NCBI GenBank assembly: GCA_034428935.1
Contig: DAOUHB010000101.1
Span: forward strand, 1 to 64,000
Reading direction: 5' to 3'
DNA: 64,000 nucleotides
Origin: JAAYZQ01 sp034428935
GTDB lineage: Bacteria; Chloroflexota; Anaerolineae; JAAYZQ01
Below are positions 50,142-57,432 of the stretch, one piece after another; position 1 is the stretch's first letter; the number at the start of each line of letters is the position of its first letter. Both the position numbers and the translations under genes were made by a program. Below the pieces are notes generated by a model. The model saw only the letters and a list, made by a program, of their open reading frames with translations. It was not told the origin of the DNA and searched no databases.

Positions 50142-51443
50142 TCATTGTCCTGCTCCTTGTGTTAGATCCAAAACGCCCTGCTCTCTGAGCAAAGCTGCGC
50201 GCCGCTGCCGATCGTCCGTCCTCTGAAAATAGCGCTTTTCCAGGACCGAAGCCACGATGTACAGCGTGCAGGTGATGACAAAGATCGGCTGGAAGCCGAT
50301 GTCCGGATGGGCTTGCATGAAGCCACTCACAAAGGGCCCGATGGTCCAGCCGATGTTCCAGCTCATGCCCATCAGCCCGCTGATGGTTGCCCTCTCCCCT
50401 TCGGCCACCTGTTCCATGGCAAAGGCGCTGTACAGCGGATTGCCCATGTTCATCAGCGCGGCTCGAACCCAGAAGGCCAGGCCCGATAGCCAGAAGATCC
50501 CCGAGAAACCGATGAGCAGCAGGAAGGGGATCGATACCAGTTGTGTCAGGACCAGTGCCCGGATGCGTCCCCAGCGGTCGGCCAGCAGCGGCGAGGCCAG
50601 CGTCGCCACGCCCGTTACCACCGACGATACGGCAAAGAGCGTGCCCAGGAGCCTGTCCGAGATGGCATACGTCTCCTTGAAGAACAGGTTCATATACGGG
50701 ATGAGGATGGCGGCCCCCATGGAGATGATGATGTTGGGCACAAAGATGCGCATCGCCAGGCGCGGGCTGGATAGGTTGCGCCACGGCAAGAACGAGCGCA
50801 CCCGGGCTCCCTCGGGACGGGCCCCTTCCTCGATCATGAGCACCGGCACCACGGCCAGCAGTGCCAGGAGCACGATGGTAAACATCGTGGCCGCGTAGGC
50901 CTGCGGGCTCTCCACGCCGGCCCCCATGGCGTTCCCGAACACCGTGGGCAGGTAGCCGCCCAACAGCGTGCCAAAGAACCCCACCAGGGTTTGAAGCCCA
51001 AAGTTGGCGCTGAACAGCGTGTTGCGCTCCTCCTCCTTCGAGTTCTCCATCATGAACGGCGAAGCGCTTACCATCCACAGCGACTGCGCCACGCCAAAGA
51101 CGACCATCGAGATCCGCAGTGACCAGGGCCCCGGCGAGAATACGATGCCGAGATAGGCCACCAGCCGCCCGAGGTTGGCCAGGTTCATGGCCCGCTTGCG
51201 CCCGATCTGGTCCACCAGCACTCCGGCGGGCAAGGCGCTCAGTAGGGCGATGAGGTTCGGCATCGACTGCAGCTCGCCCAGGAATTGGCGCGAGTAGCCC
51301 TGGCTATCCACGAACAGGTTAAAGATGAGCATGTAGATGCTGTAGCCGAACCCCGTGATGACCGTGCTGAGCAGAAAGAGCCGCGCGTTGCGGCTAAAGC
51401 TCGCCAGTTGTTGCAGGTAGCGGCGTGTCGCACGAACGAACAT
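50142..51443 (-). CDS. MFS efflux transporter (first structural gene of the attenuator operon)
   Basis: A 433-residue, 12-TM major facilitator of the drug-efflux kind. FVDSQGYSRQFLGELQSMPNLIALLSALPAGVLVDQIGRKRAMN has the conserved loop-2 motif G(V)LVDQIGRKRAM; a second copy, LLADRWGRIRAL, sits at mid-protein. It would pump a toxic or signalling compound out. It lies 78 nt after the second of two tandem intrinsic terminators and a 28-codon leader, so its expression should depend on antitermination. Confidence 0.92.
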   Translation of the reverse strand: MFVRATRRYLQQLASFSRNARLFLLSTVITGFGYSIYMLIFNLFVDSQGYSRQFLGELQSMPNLIALLSALPAGVLVDQIGRKRAMNLANLGRLVAYLGIVFSPGPWSLRISMVVFGVAQSLWMVSASPFMMENSKEEERNTLFSANFGLQTLVGFFGTLLGGYLPTVFGNAMGAGVESPQAYAATMFTIVLLALLAVVPVLMIEEGARPEGARVRSFLPWRNLSSPRLAMRIFVPNIIISMGAAILIPYMNLFFKETYAISDRLLGTLFAVSSVVTGVATLASPLLADRWGRIRALVLTQLVSIPFLLLIGFSGIFWLSGLAFWVRAALMNMGNPLYSAFAMEQVAEGERATISGLMGMSWNIGWTIGPFVSGFMQAHPDIGFQPIFVITCTLYIVASVLEKRYFQRTDDRQRRAALLREQGVLDLTQGAGQ

Positions 51444-51520
51444 CAGCTTTCCAGGCTCCTCGTGTTTGTCAAGGTTGTGTTGCCCCGCTCCAGGTCCTTC
51501 TCCAGAATCGGCGGACCAAC

Positions 51521-51551
51521 AAAAAAGCCGTGGGATCCTCTTCCCACGGCT
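51521..51551 (-). terminator. Second intrinsic terminator (T2) in the MFS leader
   Basis: Minus strand: perfect 10-bp stem AGCCGTGGGA/TCCCACGGCT, 6-nt loop, then T5. It shares its stem core with T1 26 nt upstream, so arms of T1 and T2 could pair with each other. Confidence 0.9.
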
Positions 51552-51577
51552 CTCGGGCGACGCGCGCCCCGGAAACT

Positions 51578-51614
51578 AAAAAGGCCGTGGGATCCAGTGC
51601 TCCCACGGCCTTTT
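51578..51614 (-). terminator. First intrinsic terminator (T1) in the MFS leader
   Basis: Minus strand: perfect 14-bp stem (AAAAGGCCGTGGGA with its complement), 8-nt loop, T5 tract. It starts 12 nt after the leader-ORF stop, close enough for a ribosome on the last codons to affect folding. Confidence 0.92.
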
Positions 51615-51626
51615 ACTTAACGATAA

Positions 51627-51713
51627 CTAGAGGCGTGTGGGCGCACTACGAGAAACAGCAGCACCGATGCTGGTGAACTCGGCACGATAGATGGTTTGCT
51701 GCATGTAGCGCAT
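51627..51713 (-). CDS. 28-residue leader peptide ahead of the MFS operon
   Basis: ATG at 51713 to TAG at 51627 encodes MRYMQQTIYRAEFTSIGAA followed by VSRSAPTRL. AAAGGAGG sits 7 nt before the ATG, a near-ideal ribosome site. It follows a strong promoter and precedes two tandem terminators and a drug-efflux gene, the standard layout of a ribosome-stalling attenuator. The codons are not rich in one amino acid, so classic amino-acid attenuation is unlikely; a drug-sensing stall peptide fits better. I do not recognise the sequence. Confidence 0.72.
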   Translation of the reverse strand: MRYMQQTIYRAEFTSIGAAVSRSAPTRL

Positions 51714-51743
51714 CCAGTTGCCTCCTTTCATAGACTGCGCGCC

Positions 51744-51772
51744 ATTCTAGATCAAGTGCTCTGAATTGTCAA
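51744..51772 (-). promoter_or_regulatory. Strong promoter of the leader-MFS-GNAT-RIO-GNAT operon
   Basis: Minus strand: TTGACA (51767-51772), exactly 17 nt, TAGAAT (51744-51749). The start is near 51737, about 12 nt before the leader ribosome site. A strong constant promoter fits control by attenuation downstream. Confidence 0.88.
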
Positions 51773-51811
51773 GTACGAGATCGCATGTGTCCAAGATTAC
51801 AATACCAGGGG

Positions 51812-52621
51812 CTAGGGGCCGAACCGCAGAAGGATGGCCAGCCCGAGCATGGCCACCACGGCATACTCGATCAACAGCCGGCGGGTCAGGCGCCCCTGGA
51901 GCTGCTGGTTGGCCAGCCCGGTGGCGACGTAAAAGCCGAGGAGCAGGATCAGCCCGCCGGTGATGCCCGAGATGCGCCAATAGTTCATGGCCCAGATGAT
52001 CTCGCCCGTCGACAGGCCGGCGATGGCGGCATAGAGCGCCGTCCGGCCAAAACCCCGGCCCGCGCTGCGCAGGAACTCCAGGGCGAGGAGCGCGCTGACC
52101 AGGGACACTCCCGTGGCCGAGACGAGGCTGCGGGCTTTCGCCGAATAGATCAGGGTAAAGAGGACGATGGCCAGGAAGTAGGCCCAACCGTTCAGGCTCA
52201 GGCGGGCGGCAAGATAGCGCGGGCTGGCAGGGTCGACGGTATAGTACTCGGCGCTGATGACGAGGATCAGGATCAATCCGGTGAGGATATAGCCCACCAA
52301 CTGGTAGAGGCGGGTGGGCGCCTGCGGCAGCAGGATGGTCGCCAGCAGCACCGTCAGGGCGGGCAACGTCCATGTGACAAAGCTGAAGCGGGCCTCGATG
52401 CGCTGTGCGGTGGGGTGCGAGCGCACGATGGCGTCGGTTCCGGCGCAGGTGATCCCCACCAGGAGCGCCGCCATGAGGGCCGTCTGGGAGACGTTGATCC
52501 GCAGCGGCGAGCCCAGGACCGTCAGGTCGTGGCTCCAGGGCGGGAGTTCCAGGAACGCCGCCAGGATCAGGCCCAGGACCACCAGCGTAGCCACCACGCT
52601 GGCGCGATCACGATAGAGCAT
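51812..52621 (-). CDS. Polytopic membrane protein of unknown family
   Basis: A 269-residue protein with about eight membrane helices (ASVVATLVVLGLILAAFLEL; LVGYILTGLILILVISAEYY; GWAYFLAIVLFTLIYSA; GGLILLLGFYVATGLA). Small charged loops. GGAGG 10 nt before the ATG at 52621 sets the start; a longer open frame lies upstream. I do not recognise a family or function. Divergent from the radical SAM gene. Confidence 0.75.
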   Translation of the reverse strand: MLYRDRASVVATLVVLGLILAAFLELPPWSHDLTVLGSPLRINVSQTALMAALLVGITCAGTDAIVRSHPTAQRIEARFSFVTWTLPALTVLLATILLPQAPTRLYQLVGYILTGLILILVISAEYYTVDPASPRYLAARLSLNGWAYFLAIVLFTLIYSAKARSLVSATGVSLVSALLALEFLRSAGRGFGRTALYAAIAGLSTGEIIWAMNYWRISGITGGLILLLGFYVATGLANQQLQGRLTRRLLIEYAVVAMLGLAILLRFGP

Positions 52622-52742
52622 TGCTCGTTGCCTCCATTGCACGGCCCAATATACCACAGGCTGCCCGGCGGTGCAAGTGAGCGCGGCGCCAGGCCGACGC
52701 ATCCCATGGGCCAGGGATTCCGGCTGCCGAGGGGACCGCAGA

Positions 52743-52770
52743 TTGACAGCCGGAACACGTGTGCTATAAT
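52743..52770 (+). promoter_or_regulatory. Consensus promoter of the radical SAM/HhH operon
   Basis: TTGACA (52743-52748), 16-nt spacer, TATAAT (52765-52770) with TGC before it (extended -10). The start is near 52777, about 18 nt before the ATG. Confidence 0.85.
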
Positions 52771-52794
52771 ACGGGCGGGGAGGCTGTCAGGGCC

Positions 52795-53958
52795 ATGGAC
52801 CTGGTGCAAAAGATCGAGACCCTGGGTGAATCGGCGCGATACGACCTGTGCAACGCCTGTGGTGCCGCGGCCCGCAAGCGCGACGACATCGGCCGTTGGA
52901 TCTATCCCGCGGCCCTGCCCGACGGTCGCCGGGTGCGGGTCCTCAAGGTCCTCATGACCAACGTCTGCGAAAAAAATTGCCGCTACTGCGGCATCCGCGC
53001 CAGCCACGACGTGCCCCGCGCCAGCTTTACCCCCGACGAGCTGGCCGCCGCCTTTGACCGGCTGCACCGGGCCGACCTGGTGGACGGCCTCTTTCTCAGC
53101 TCGGGCGTGAGCACCGGGTCGGCGGCCACCATGGACCGCATGATCGCCTGCGTGGAGCTGGTACGCCGCCGTTACCAGTTCACCGGCTACGTGCACATGA
53201 AAATGTTGCCCGGGGCCTCCGAGGCGCACATCGAGCGCGTGCTGCAGCTTGCCCAGCGCGTGTCGGTGAACCTGGAGGCGCCCAACGCGGAACGCCTGAA
53301 GGTCATTGCCCCGCGCAAGAGCTTTTTCGAGGAGCTGGCCGAGCCCATGCACATCGCCCGGCGCCTGATAGACGCCAGTGGCGGCCGCCTGGCGCCCGCC
53401 GGGCAGACGACGCAATTCGTCGTCGGCGCTGCCGGCGAGCCCGACCGCGAGATCCTGGATACCACGGCCCGGCTCTATGGCGAGCTGGGCCTCAAGCGCG
53501 CCTACTTTTCCGCCTTCCAGCCGGTGAGAGGCACCCCCCTGGAAGGCCTGGAGCCGACGCCTGCCTGGCGCGAGCACCGACTTTACCAGGCCGACTGGCT
53601 GATGCGCTTCTACAACTTTCGCTTCGAGGACCTGATCTTTGACAGCGAAGGGTTCCTACCCCGCCGGGCCGATCCGAAGATGATGTGGGCCCGGGCGCAT
53701 CCCGAGCTGTTCCCCGTGGAGGTCAATCGCGCGTCGCGGGAGGAGTTGCTGCGCGTGCCGGGCTTGGGGCCCCGCTCGGTGGAGCGGCTGCTGCGCTGGC
53801 GCCGCCAGGACAAGATCCGCGAGGTGGCCGACCTTGGCCGGGCCGGTGCCATGACGGCCCGTGCCTCGCCCTTTCTGCTTCTCGATGGGGCGCGTCCCCC
53901 TCACCAGCTTCCCCTCTGGGAGCCTTCCCTCTGGGATCGAGAGCCCGGCAACCCATGA
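52795..53958 (+). CDS. Radical SAM protein with helix-hairpin-helix, DNA-modification/repair type
   Basis: A 387-residue protein. An N-terminal CNAC (Cys19, Cys22) precedes the radical SAM CxxxCxxC in TNVCEKNCRYCGIRASHD; FLSSGVSTGSAATMDRM and HMKMLPGAS follow. The C-terminal helix-hairpin-helix (NRASREELLRVPGLGPRSVE) binds DNA non-specifically. This layout is the 'putative DNA modification/repair radical SAM' family that often pairs with a uracil-DNA-glycosylase-like protein; no such partner is here. Its stop overlaps the CDF gene by 4 nt. Confidence 0.9.
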   Translation: MDLVQKIETLGESARYDLCNACGAAARKRDDIGRWIYPAALPDGRRVRVLKVLMTNVCEKNCRYCGIRASHDVPRASFTPDELAAAFDRLHRADLVDGLFLSSGVSTGSAATMDRMIACVELVRRRYQFTGYVHMKMLPGASEAHIERVLQLAQRVSVNLEAPNAERLKVIAPRKSFFEELAEPMHIARRLIDASGGRLAPAGQTTQFVVGAAGEPDREILDTTARLYGELGLKRAYFSAFQPVRGTPLEGLEPTPAWREHRLYQADWLMRFYNFRFEDLIFDSEGFLPRRADPKMMWARAHPELFPVEVNRASREELLRVPGLGPRSVERLLRWRRQDKIREVADLGRAGAMTARASPFLLLDGARPPHQLPLWEPSLWDREPGNP

Positions 53959-54905
53959 CCAATCAGAATCTCGACTATGTCGAGCGCGTGCGGGACCCCG
54001 ACATCGACCGTGGGCTGTACCGCCTCTACCTGCGCTCCATCTGGATTGCCCTGGCGGGCAACACGCTCCTGGCCATAGCCAAGGCGGGCACGGCCTGGAT
54101 CACGGGCAGCACAGCAGTCCTGGCCACGGCCGTCGACTCGGTGACCGACCTGGTCTACACCCTCTTTATGGCGTGGGGGCTGTGGCGCAGCCAACAGCCG
54201 GCCGACGAGGACCATCCCCAGGGCCACGCGCGCATCGAGCCCCTGGTGAGCATCGTCACCGCCTTGATGATGGGGCTGGCCGGCTGGGAGGTCATCAAGC
54301 GGGCCGTGTCTCAACTGGACGCCGCTCCCGAGCCCGAATTCCTGTCGGCCTTGCCCGTGACCGTGCTGGTCGGCAGCGCCCTCGTCAAGGTCGTCATGTA
54401 TGCCGTCGTCCATCGCCTGGCACAACGGGCCCACAGTCCGGCCATTGCCGCTGCGGCCCGGGACAACCTGGCCGATGTCGTCTCGTCGGGCACGGCCCTC
54501 GTGGGCGTGGTGCTGGCGACCTGGCTGCACCCCCTGGCCGATCCCGTGGCCGCGCTCCTCGTCTCCATCTGGATCTTTCGCAACGCGGTGGCCATCCTGT
54601 TTGAGAACCTGGGTTACCTGGTGGGCCGGGCACCCGGTGAAGACCTCCTGGCCCGGGTACACGCCGCCGCACTGGATGTCGAAGGCGTGGTAGATGTGCA
54701 CCGCGTGGTTGCCGACTATGTGGGGCCGCGCGTGCGCGTCGATCTGCACGTGGACGTGCCGGGCGAGATGTCGCTCTCCGACGCCCACGACGTTAGCACC
54801 AGGGTGATTGCCGCCGTCGAGGCGTTGGACGAGGTGGACCAGGCCTTTGTCCACCTGGAGCCGATACACCTGCGGGACCCATCCCTCGACGGAACCGGCC
54901 GCTAA
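53955..54905 (+). CDS. Cation diffusion facilitator (CDF) transporter
   Basis: A 316-residue CDF. Six-TM region with metal sites AVDSVTDLVY (TM2) and DNLADVVSSGTAL (TM5), EDHPQGHARIEPL in the first loop, and a C-terminal cytoplasmic domain (VEGVVDVHRVVADYVGPRVRVDLHV). It exports Zn2+, Fe2+, Mn2+ or similar in exchange for protons. Starts within the ATGA overlap of the radical SAM gene. Confidence 0.94.
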   Translation: MTNQNLDYVERVRDPDIDRGLYRLYLRSIWIALAGNTLLAIAKAGTAWITGSTAVLATAVDSVTDLVYTLFMAWGLWRSQQPADEDHPQGHARIEPLVSIVTALMMGLAGWEVIKRAVSQLDAAPEPEFLSALPVTVLVGSALVKVVMYAVVHRLAQRAHSPAIAAAARDNLADVVSSGTALVGVVLATWLHPLADPVAALLVSIWIFRNAVAILFENLGYLVGRAPGEDLLARVHAAALDVEGVVDVHRVVADYVGPRVRVDLHVDVPGEMSLSDAHDVSTRVIAAVEALDEVDQAFVHLEPIHLRDPSLDGTGR

Positions 54906-54949
54906 CCCGACAGGCCCCGCGGCAGTTGACGGCGATAAGGAGGTCGCCC

Positions 54950-55327
54950 ATGACGACGGATGAGAGGACGACGGTGGGAATGCTGCGCAAGGCGGTGGCG
55001 CGCTTTGTCGACGCCCGCGAATGGCGTCCCTTTCACAGCCCCAAGAACCTGGCCATGTCCATCGCCATCGAGGCGGCCGAGCTCATGGAGCGCTTTCAGT
55101 GGCTGACGAACGAGCAGGCGTGGGCCGCGGCCCCCGGAGATGATGGCGTGGCCGAAGAGCTGGCCGACGTCCTCATCTACTGCCTGAGCCTCAGCAACGC
55201 CCTGGACCTGGACGTTAGCAGCGCGGTGATGGCCAAGCTCGAGGTCAACGAGGGACGTTACCCCGCGTCCGAGTTCCGCGGCCGCTTCCGCCGGCCCGAG
55301 CGGGACAAGGCAAACAATGACGCATGA
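54950..55327 (+). CDS. MazG-like nucleotide pyrophosphohydrolase
   Basis: A 125-residue all-alpha NTP-PPase: IEAAELMERFQW and EELADVLIYCLSLSNAL give the E..E...E..D metal ligands. It removes non-canonical or excess dNTPs. AAGGAGG 7 nt before the ATG at 54950 fixes the start. Follows the CDF gene by 44 nt; the GNAT gene starts inside or just after it. Confidence 0.9.
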   Translation: MTTDERTTVGMLRKAVARFVDAREWRPFHSPKNLAMSIAIEAAELMERFQWLTNEQAWAAAPGDDGVAEELADVLIYCLSLSNALDLDVSSAVMAKLEVNEGRYPASEFRGRFRRPERDKANNDA

Positions 55328-55337
55328 GGAGATGGCA

Positions 55338-55826
55338 ATGGAGATCCGTGCTGCAACCCCTGAGGACCATGAGGCCATCTGGGCCATCTTTCAGGAGATT
55401 GTCTCCCGGGGCGATACCTACGCCTTTGACCCCGAAACCGGCCGCGAAGAGGCCCTGGAGATCTGGGTGCACAGGCCGGCGGCCACTTACGTCTGTGAGC
55501 TGGACGGCCAGATCGCCGGCACCTACTACGTGAAGGCGAACCAGCCGGCCCTCGGCGCCCACGTCTGCAACTGCGGCTACATGGTGCCCGCCTGGGCGCG
55601 GGGCCGGGGCATTGCCACGGCCATGTGCCTTCATTCCCAGGTCGAGGCCGTGCGCCTGGGCTTCAAGGCGATGCAGTTCAATTTGGTGGTCGCCACCAAC
55701 GAGGTCGCCGTGCGCCTGTGGCAGAGCCTGGGCTACGACGTCGTCGGCACCCTGCCCCGGGCGTTCAACCACCGGGCCCTCGGCCTGGTAGACGCCCACG
55801 TCATGTACAAGTGGCTGGAGCCCTGA
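55338..55826 (+). CDS. GNAT family N-acetyltransferase
   Basis: A 162-residue single-domain GNAT (MEIRAATPEDHEAIWAIFQEI; MVPAWARGRGIATAMCLHSQ as the acetyl-CoA loop; NLVVATNEVAVRLWQSLGY). GAGGAG 6 nt before the ATG at 55338 sets the start; an ATG at 55317, overlapping the MazG-like gene by 11 nt, is the alternative. Similar proteins modify ribosomal or drug amines; substrate unknown. Confidence 0.88.
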   Translation: MEIRAATPEDHEAIWAIFQEIVSRGDTYAFDPETGREEALEIWVHRPAATYVCELDGQIAGTYYVKANQPALGAHVCNCGYMVPAWARGRGIATAMCLHSQVEAVRLGFKAMQFNLVVATNEVAVRLWQSLGYDVVGTLPRAFNHRALGLVDAHVMYKWLEP

Positions 55827-55895
55827 CCGGGCGGGCGCCACGACGGTTCCATACCCGTAGGGGCAAGGGCTCGCCCCTGACCGGCCCGCGGTCCT

Positions 55896-55924
55896 TTGAC
55901 AGGCGCGGCCTCTTCACGTATAAT
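55896..55924 (+). promoter_or_regulatory. Perfect sigma-70 promoter of the DHA2 MFS gene
   Basis: TTGACA (55896-55901), exactly 17 nt, TATAAT (55919-55924). The leader to the ATG at 56002 is about 70 nt and has AAGGGAG at 55974-55980, too far to serve the ATG directly. Confidence 0.88.
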
Positions 55925-56001
55925 GCGAGCAGGCCCGGCTTCGTAGAGGCCGGGCGCGATGCGGTTATCGGGCAAGGGAGTTTCGAGCCGTCCATTCCTG
56001 G

Positions 56002-57402
56002 ATGAGGAGCCGGATCATCACAGCGCCAGCCTCTCGGTGGGTCACCCTGACCGCCATCCTCATCGGTACCTTTGTCGGCACGTTGGGCAACAGCCTGACC
56101 AACGTAGCCGTACCCTCGATCATGGCCGAGTTCGACGTCCCCCTAAGCAGTGCCATGTGGGTGGTCACGGTCTTTGTCCTGATCCTGGCCGTGCTGATGC
56201 CCGTGGGCGGCTACCTGGGTGACCTGTACGGCCAGCGGCGGGTCTACCTGTGGGGGATGGTGCTCTTTACCCTGGCGGCCGTGGCCAGCGGCCTGGCGCC
56301 GACCTTTGCTTCTCTCCTGGGCGCCCGAGCCCTGTTGGGCATCGGCATCGCCCCCACGCTGCCCTCGATCATGGCCATCATCGCCTTCACCTTTCCTCCC
56401 GGCGAGCGGGGCCGGGCCATGGGTTTCTGGGCCCTGGCCAACGCTTCGGCCCACGCGCTGGGGCCGCCCCTCAGCGGCTTTCTCATCGATCACCTGGGCT
56501 GGCGGGTCGCTTTCATGTCCAGCGTGCCCCTGTGCCTGGTGAACATTGCCGCCGTGTGGCGGCTGGTGCCCGCCGACCTCAGCCGCGAGCGCCGGCCCTT
56601 TGACTTTGCCGGAGCGGCGGCCCTCACCGCCTCGGCCACGGGCCTTATGCTGGCCCTGACCCAGAGCGCGCGCTGGGGCTGGACCGCGCCCGCGAGCCTG
56701 GCTCTGTGGGCCGGCACCCTTTTGGCCCTGGGCAGTTTCGTCGTCGTGGAGCGGCGGGCGGCCGTGCCCTTTGTGGAACTGGAGCTCTTTCGCAAGCGGC
56801 AGTACACGGCGGCCATGGTGGTCATTGCCGCCCAGAACTTTTGCCTCTTTGGCCTGCTGCTGGCCCTGCCCATCTATCTTATCCAGGTCCAGGGCCGCAG
56901 CAGCCAGCTCGCCGGCCTGCTGGTGCTGCCCCTGCCCCTCATCATGTCGGTGGTGGCCCCCTTTGCCGGGCGCCTGGCCGACGTTTGGGGCAGCCGCCGC
57001 ACCTGCACCCTGGGCATGGTCGTTGTCCTTCTGGGCGCGCTGGTGCTCCTGGCCCAGGGGCCCGCGGGAGGGACGCTCACCTGGTACGGGCTGACGGCCG
57101 CGCTCCTGGTCATCGGCGGCGGGATGGGCTTGACCCAGTCGCCTGTGACATTGGCCGTGACGGGCATCGTGCCCCAGGCGCAAATGGGGGTCGCGACGGG
57201 CATCTTTCACATGGGGCGTTTTGTCAGCGGCTCCCTGGGCACCACGGTCTTTGGCCTCATCCTGTCGATGGAGGTCGCGGGGATGGCCGCCGGCTTTCAA
57301 CACAACGTGCTGGTGGTCCTCATCGCCGCCTCGGTGGCGGTGGTCGCCACACGGCTGCTGCCCGGCCGCCTGGCGGCCGCCGGGTCTCGGGCTCCGGCGT
57401 AG
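56002..57402 (+). CDS. DHA2-type (EmrB/QacA) MFS multidrug transporter
   Basis: A 466-residue transporter, 13-14 TM segments by hydropathy. The motif GYLGDLYGQRRVYL (loop 2-3) and motif C-like GPPLSGFLIDHLGWR (TM5) indicate the drug:H+ antiporter-2 family. It likely pumps drugs or cations. No good ribosome site lies right before the ATG; the leader is long and its own promoter is perfect, so expression may be set at translation. Confidence 0.93.
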   Translation: MRSRIITAPASRWVTLTAILIGTFVGTLGNSLTNVAVPSIMAEFDVPLSSAMWVVTVFVLILAVLMPVGGYLGDLYGQRRVYLWGMVLFTLAAVASGLAPTFASLLGARALLGIGIAPTLPSIMAIIAFTFPPGERGRAMGFWALANASAHALGPPLSGFLIDHLGWRVAFMSSVPLCLVNIAAVWRLVPADLSRERRPFDFAGAAALTASATGLMLALTQSARWGWTAPASLALWAGTLLALGSFVVVERRAAVPFVELELFRKRQYTAAMVVIAAQNFCLFGLLLALPIYLIQVQGRSSQLAGLLVLPLPLIMSVVAPFAGRLADVWGSRRTCTLGMVVVLLGALVLLAQGPAGGTLTWYGLTAALLVIGGGMGLTQSPVTLAVTGIVPQAQMGVATGIFHMGRFVSGSLGTTVFGLILSMEVAGMAAGFQHNVLVVLIAASVAVVATRLLPGRLAAAGSRAPA

Positions 57403-57432
57403 CGCGCCGGCAGGCGCCGCCGAGACCTCCTC

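Noticed and set aside
51467..51472. A TTGACA (minus strand) just before the MFS gene as a second promoter
   Set aside because: No -10-like hexamer at 16-18 nt; the position would be AAGCTG next to the ATG.
51521..51614. The two similar hairpins as CRISPR repeats or a transposon end pair
   Set aside because: Only two copies, 26 nt apart, each with a T-run on the minus strand; tandem terminators explain them fully.
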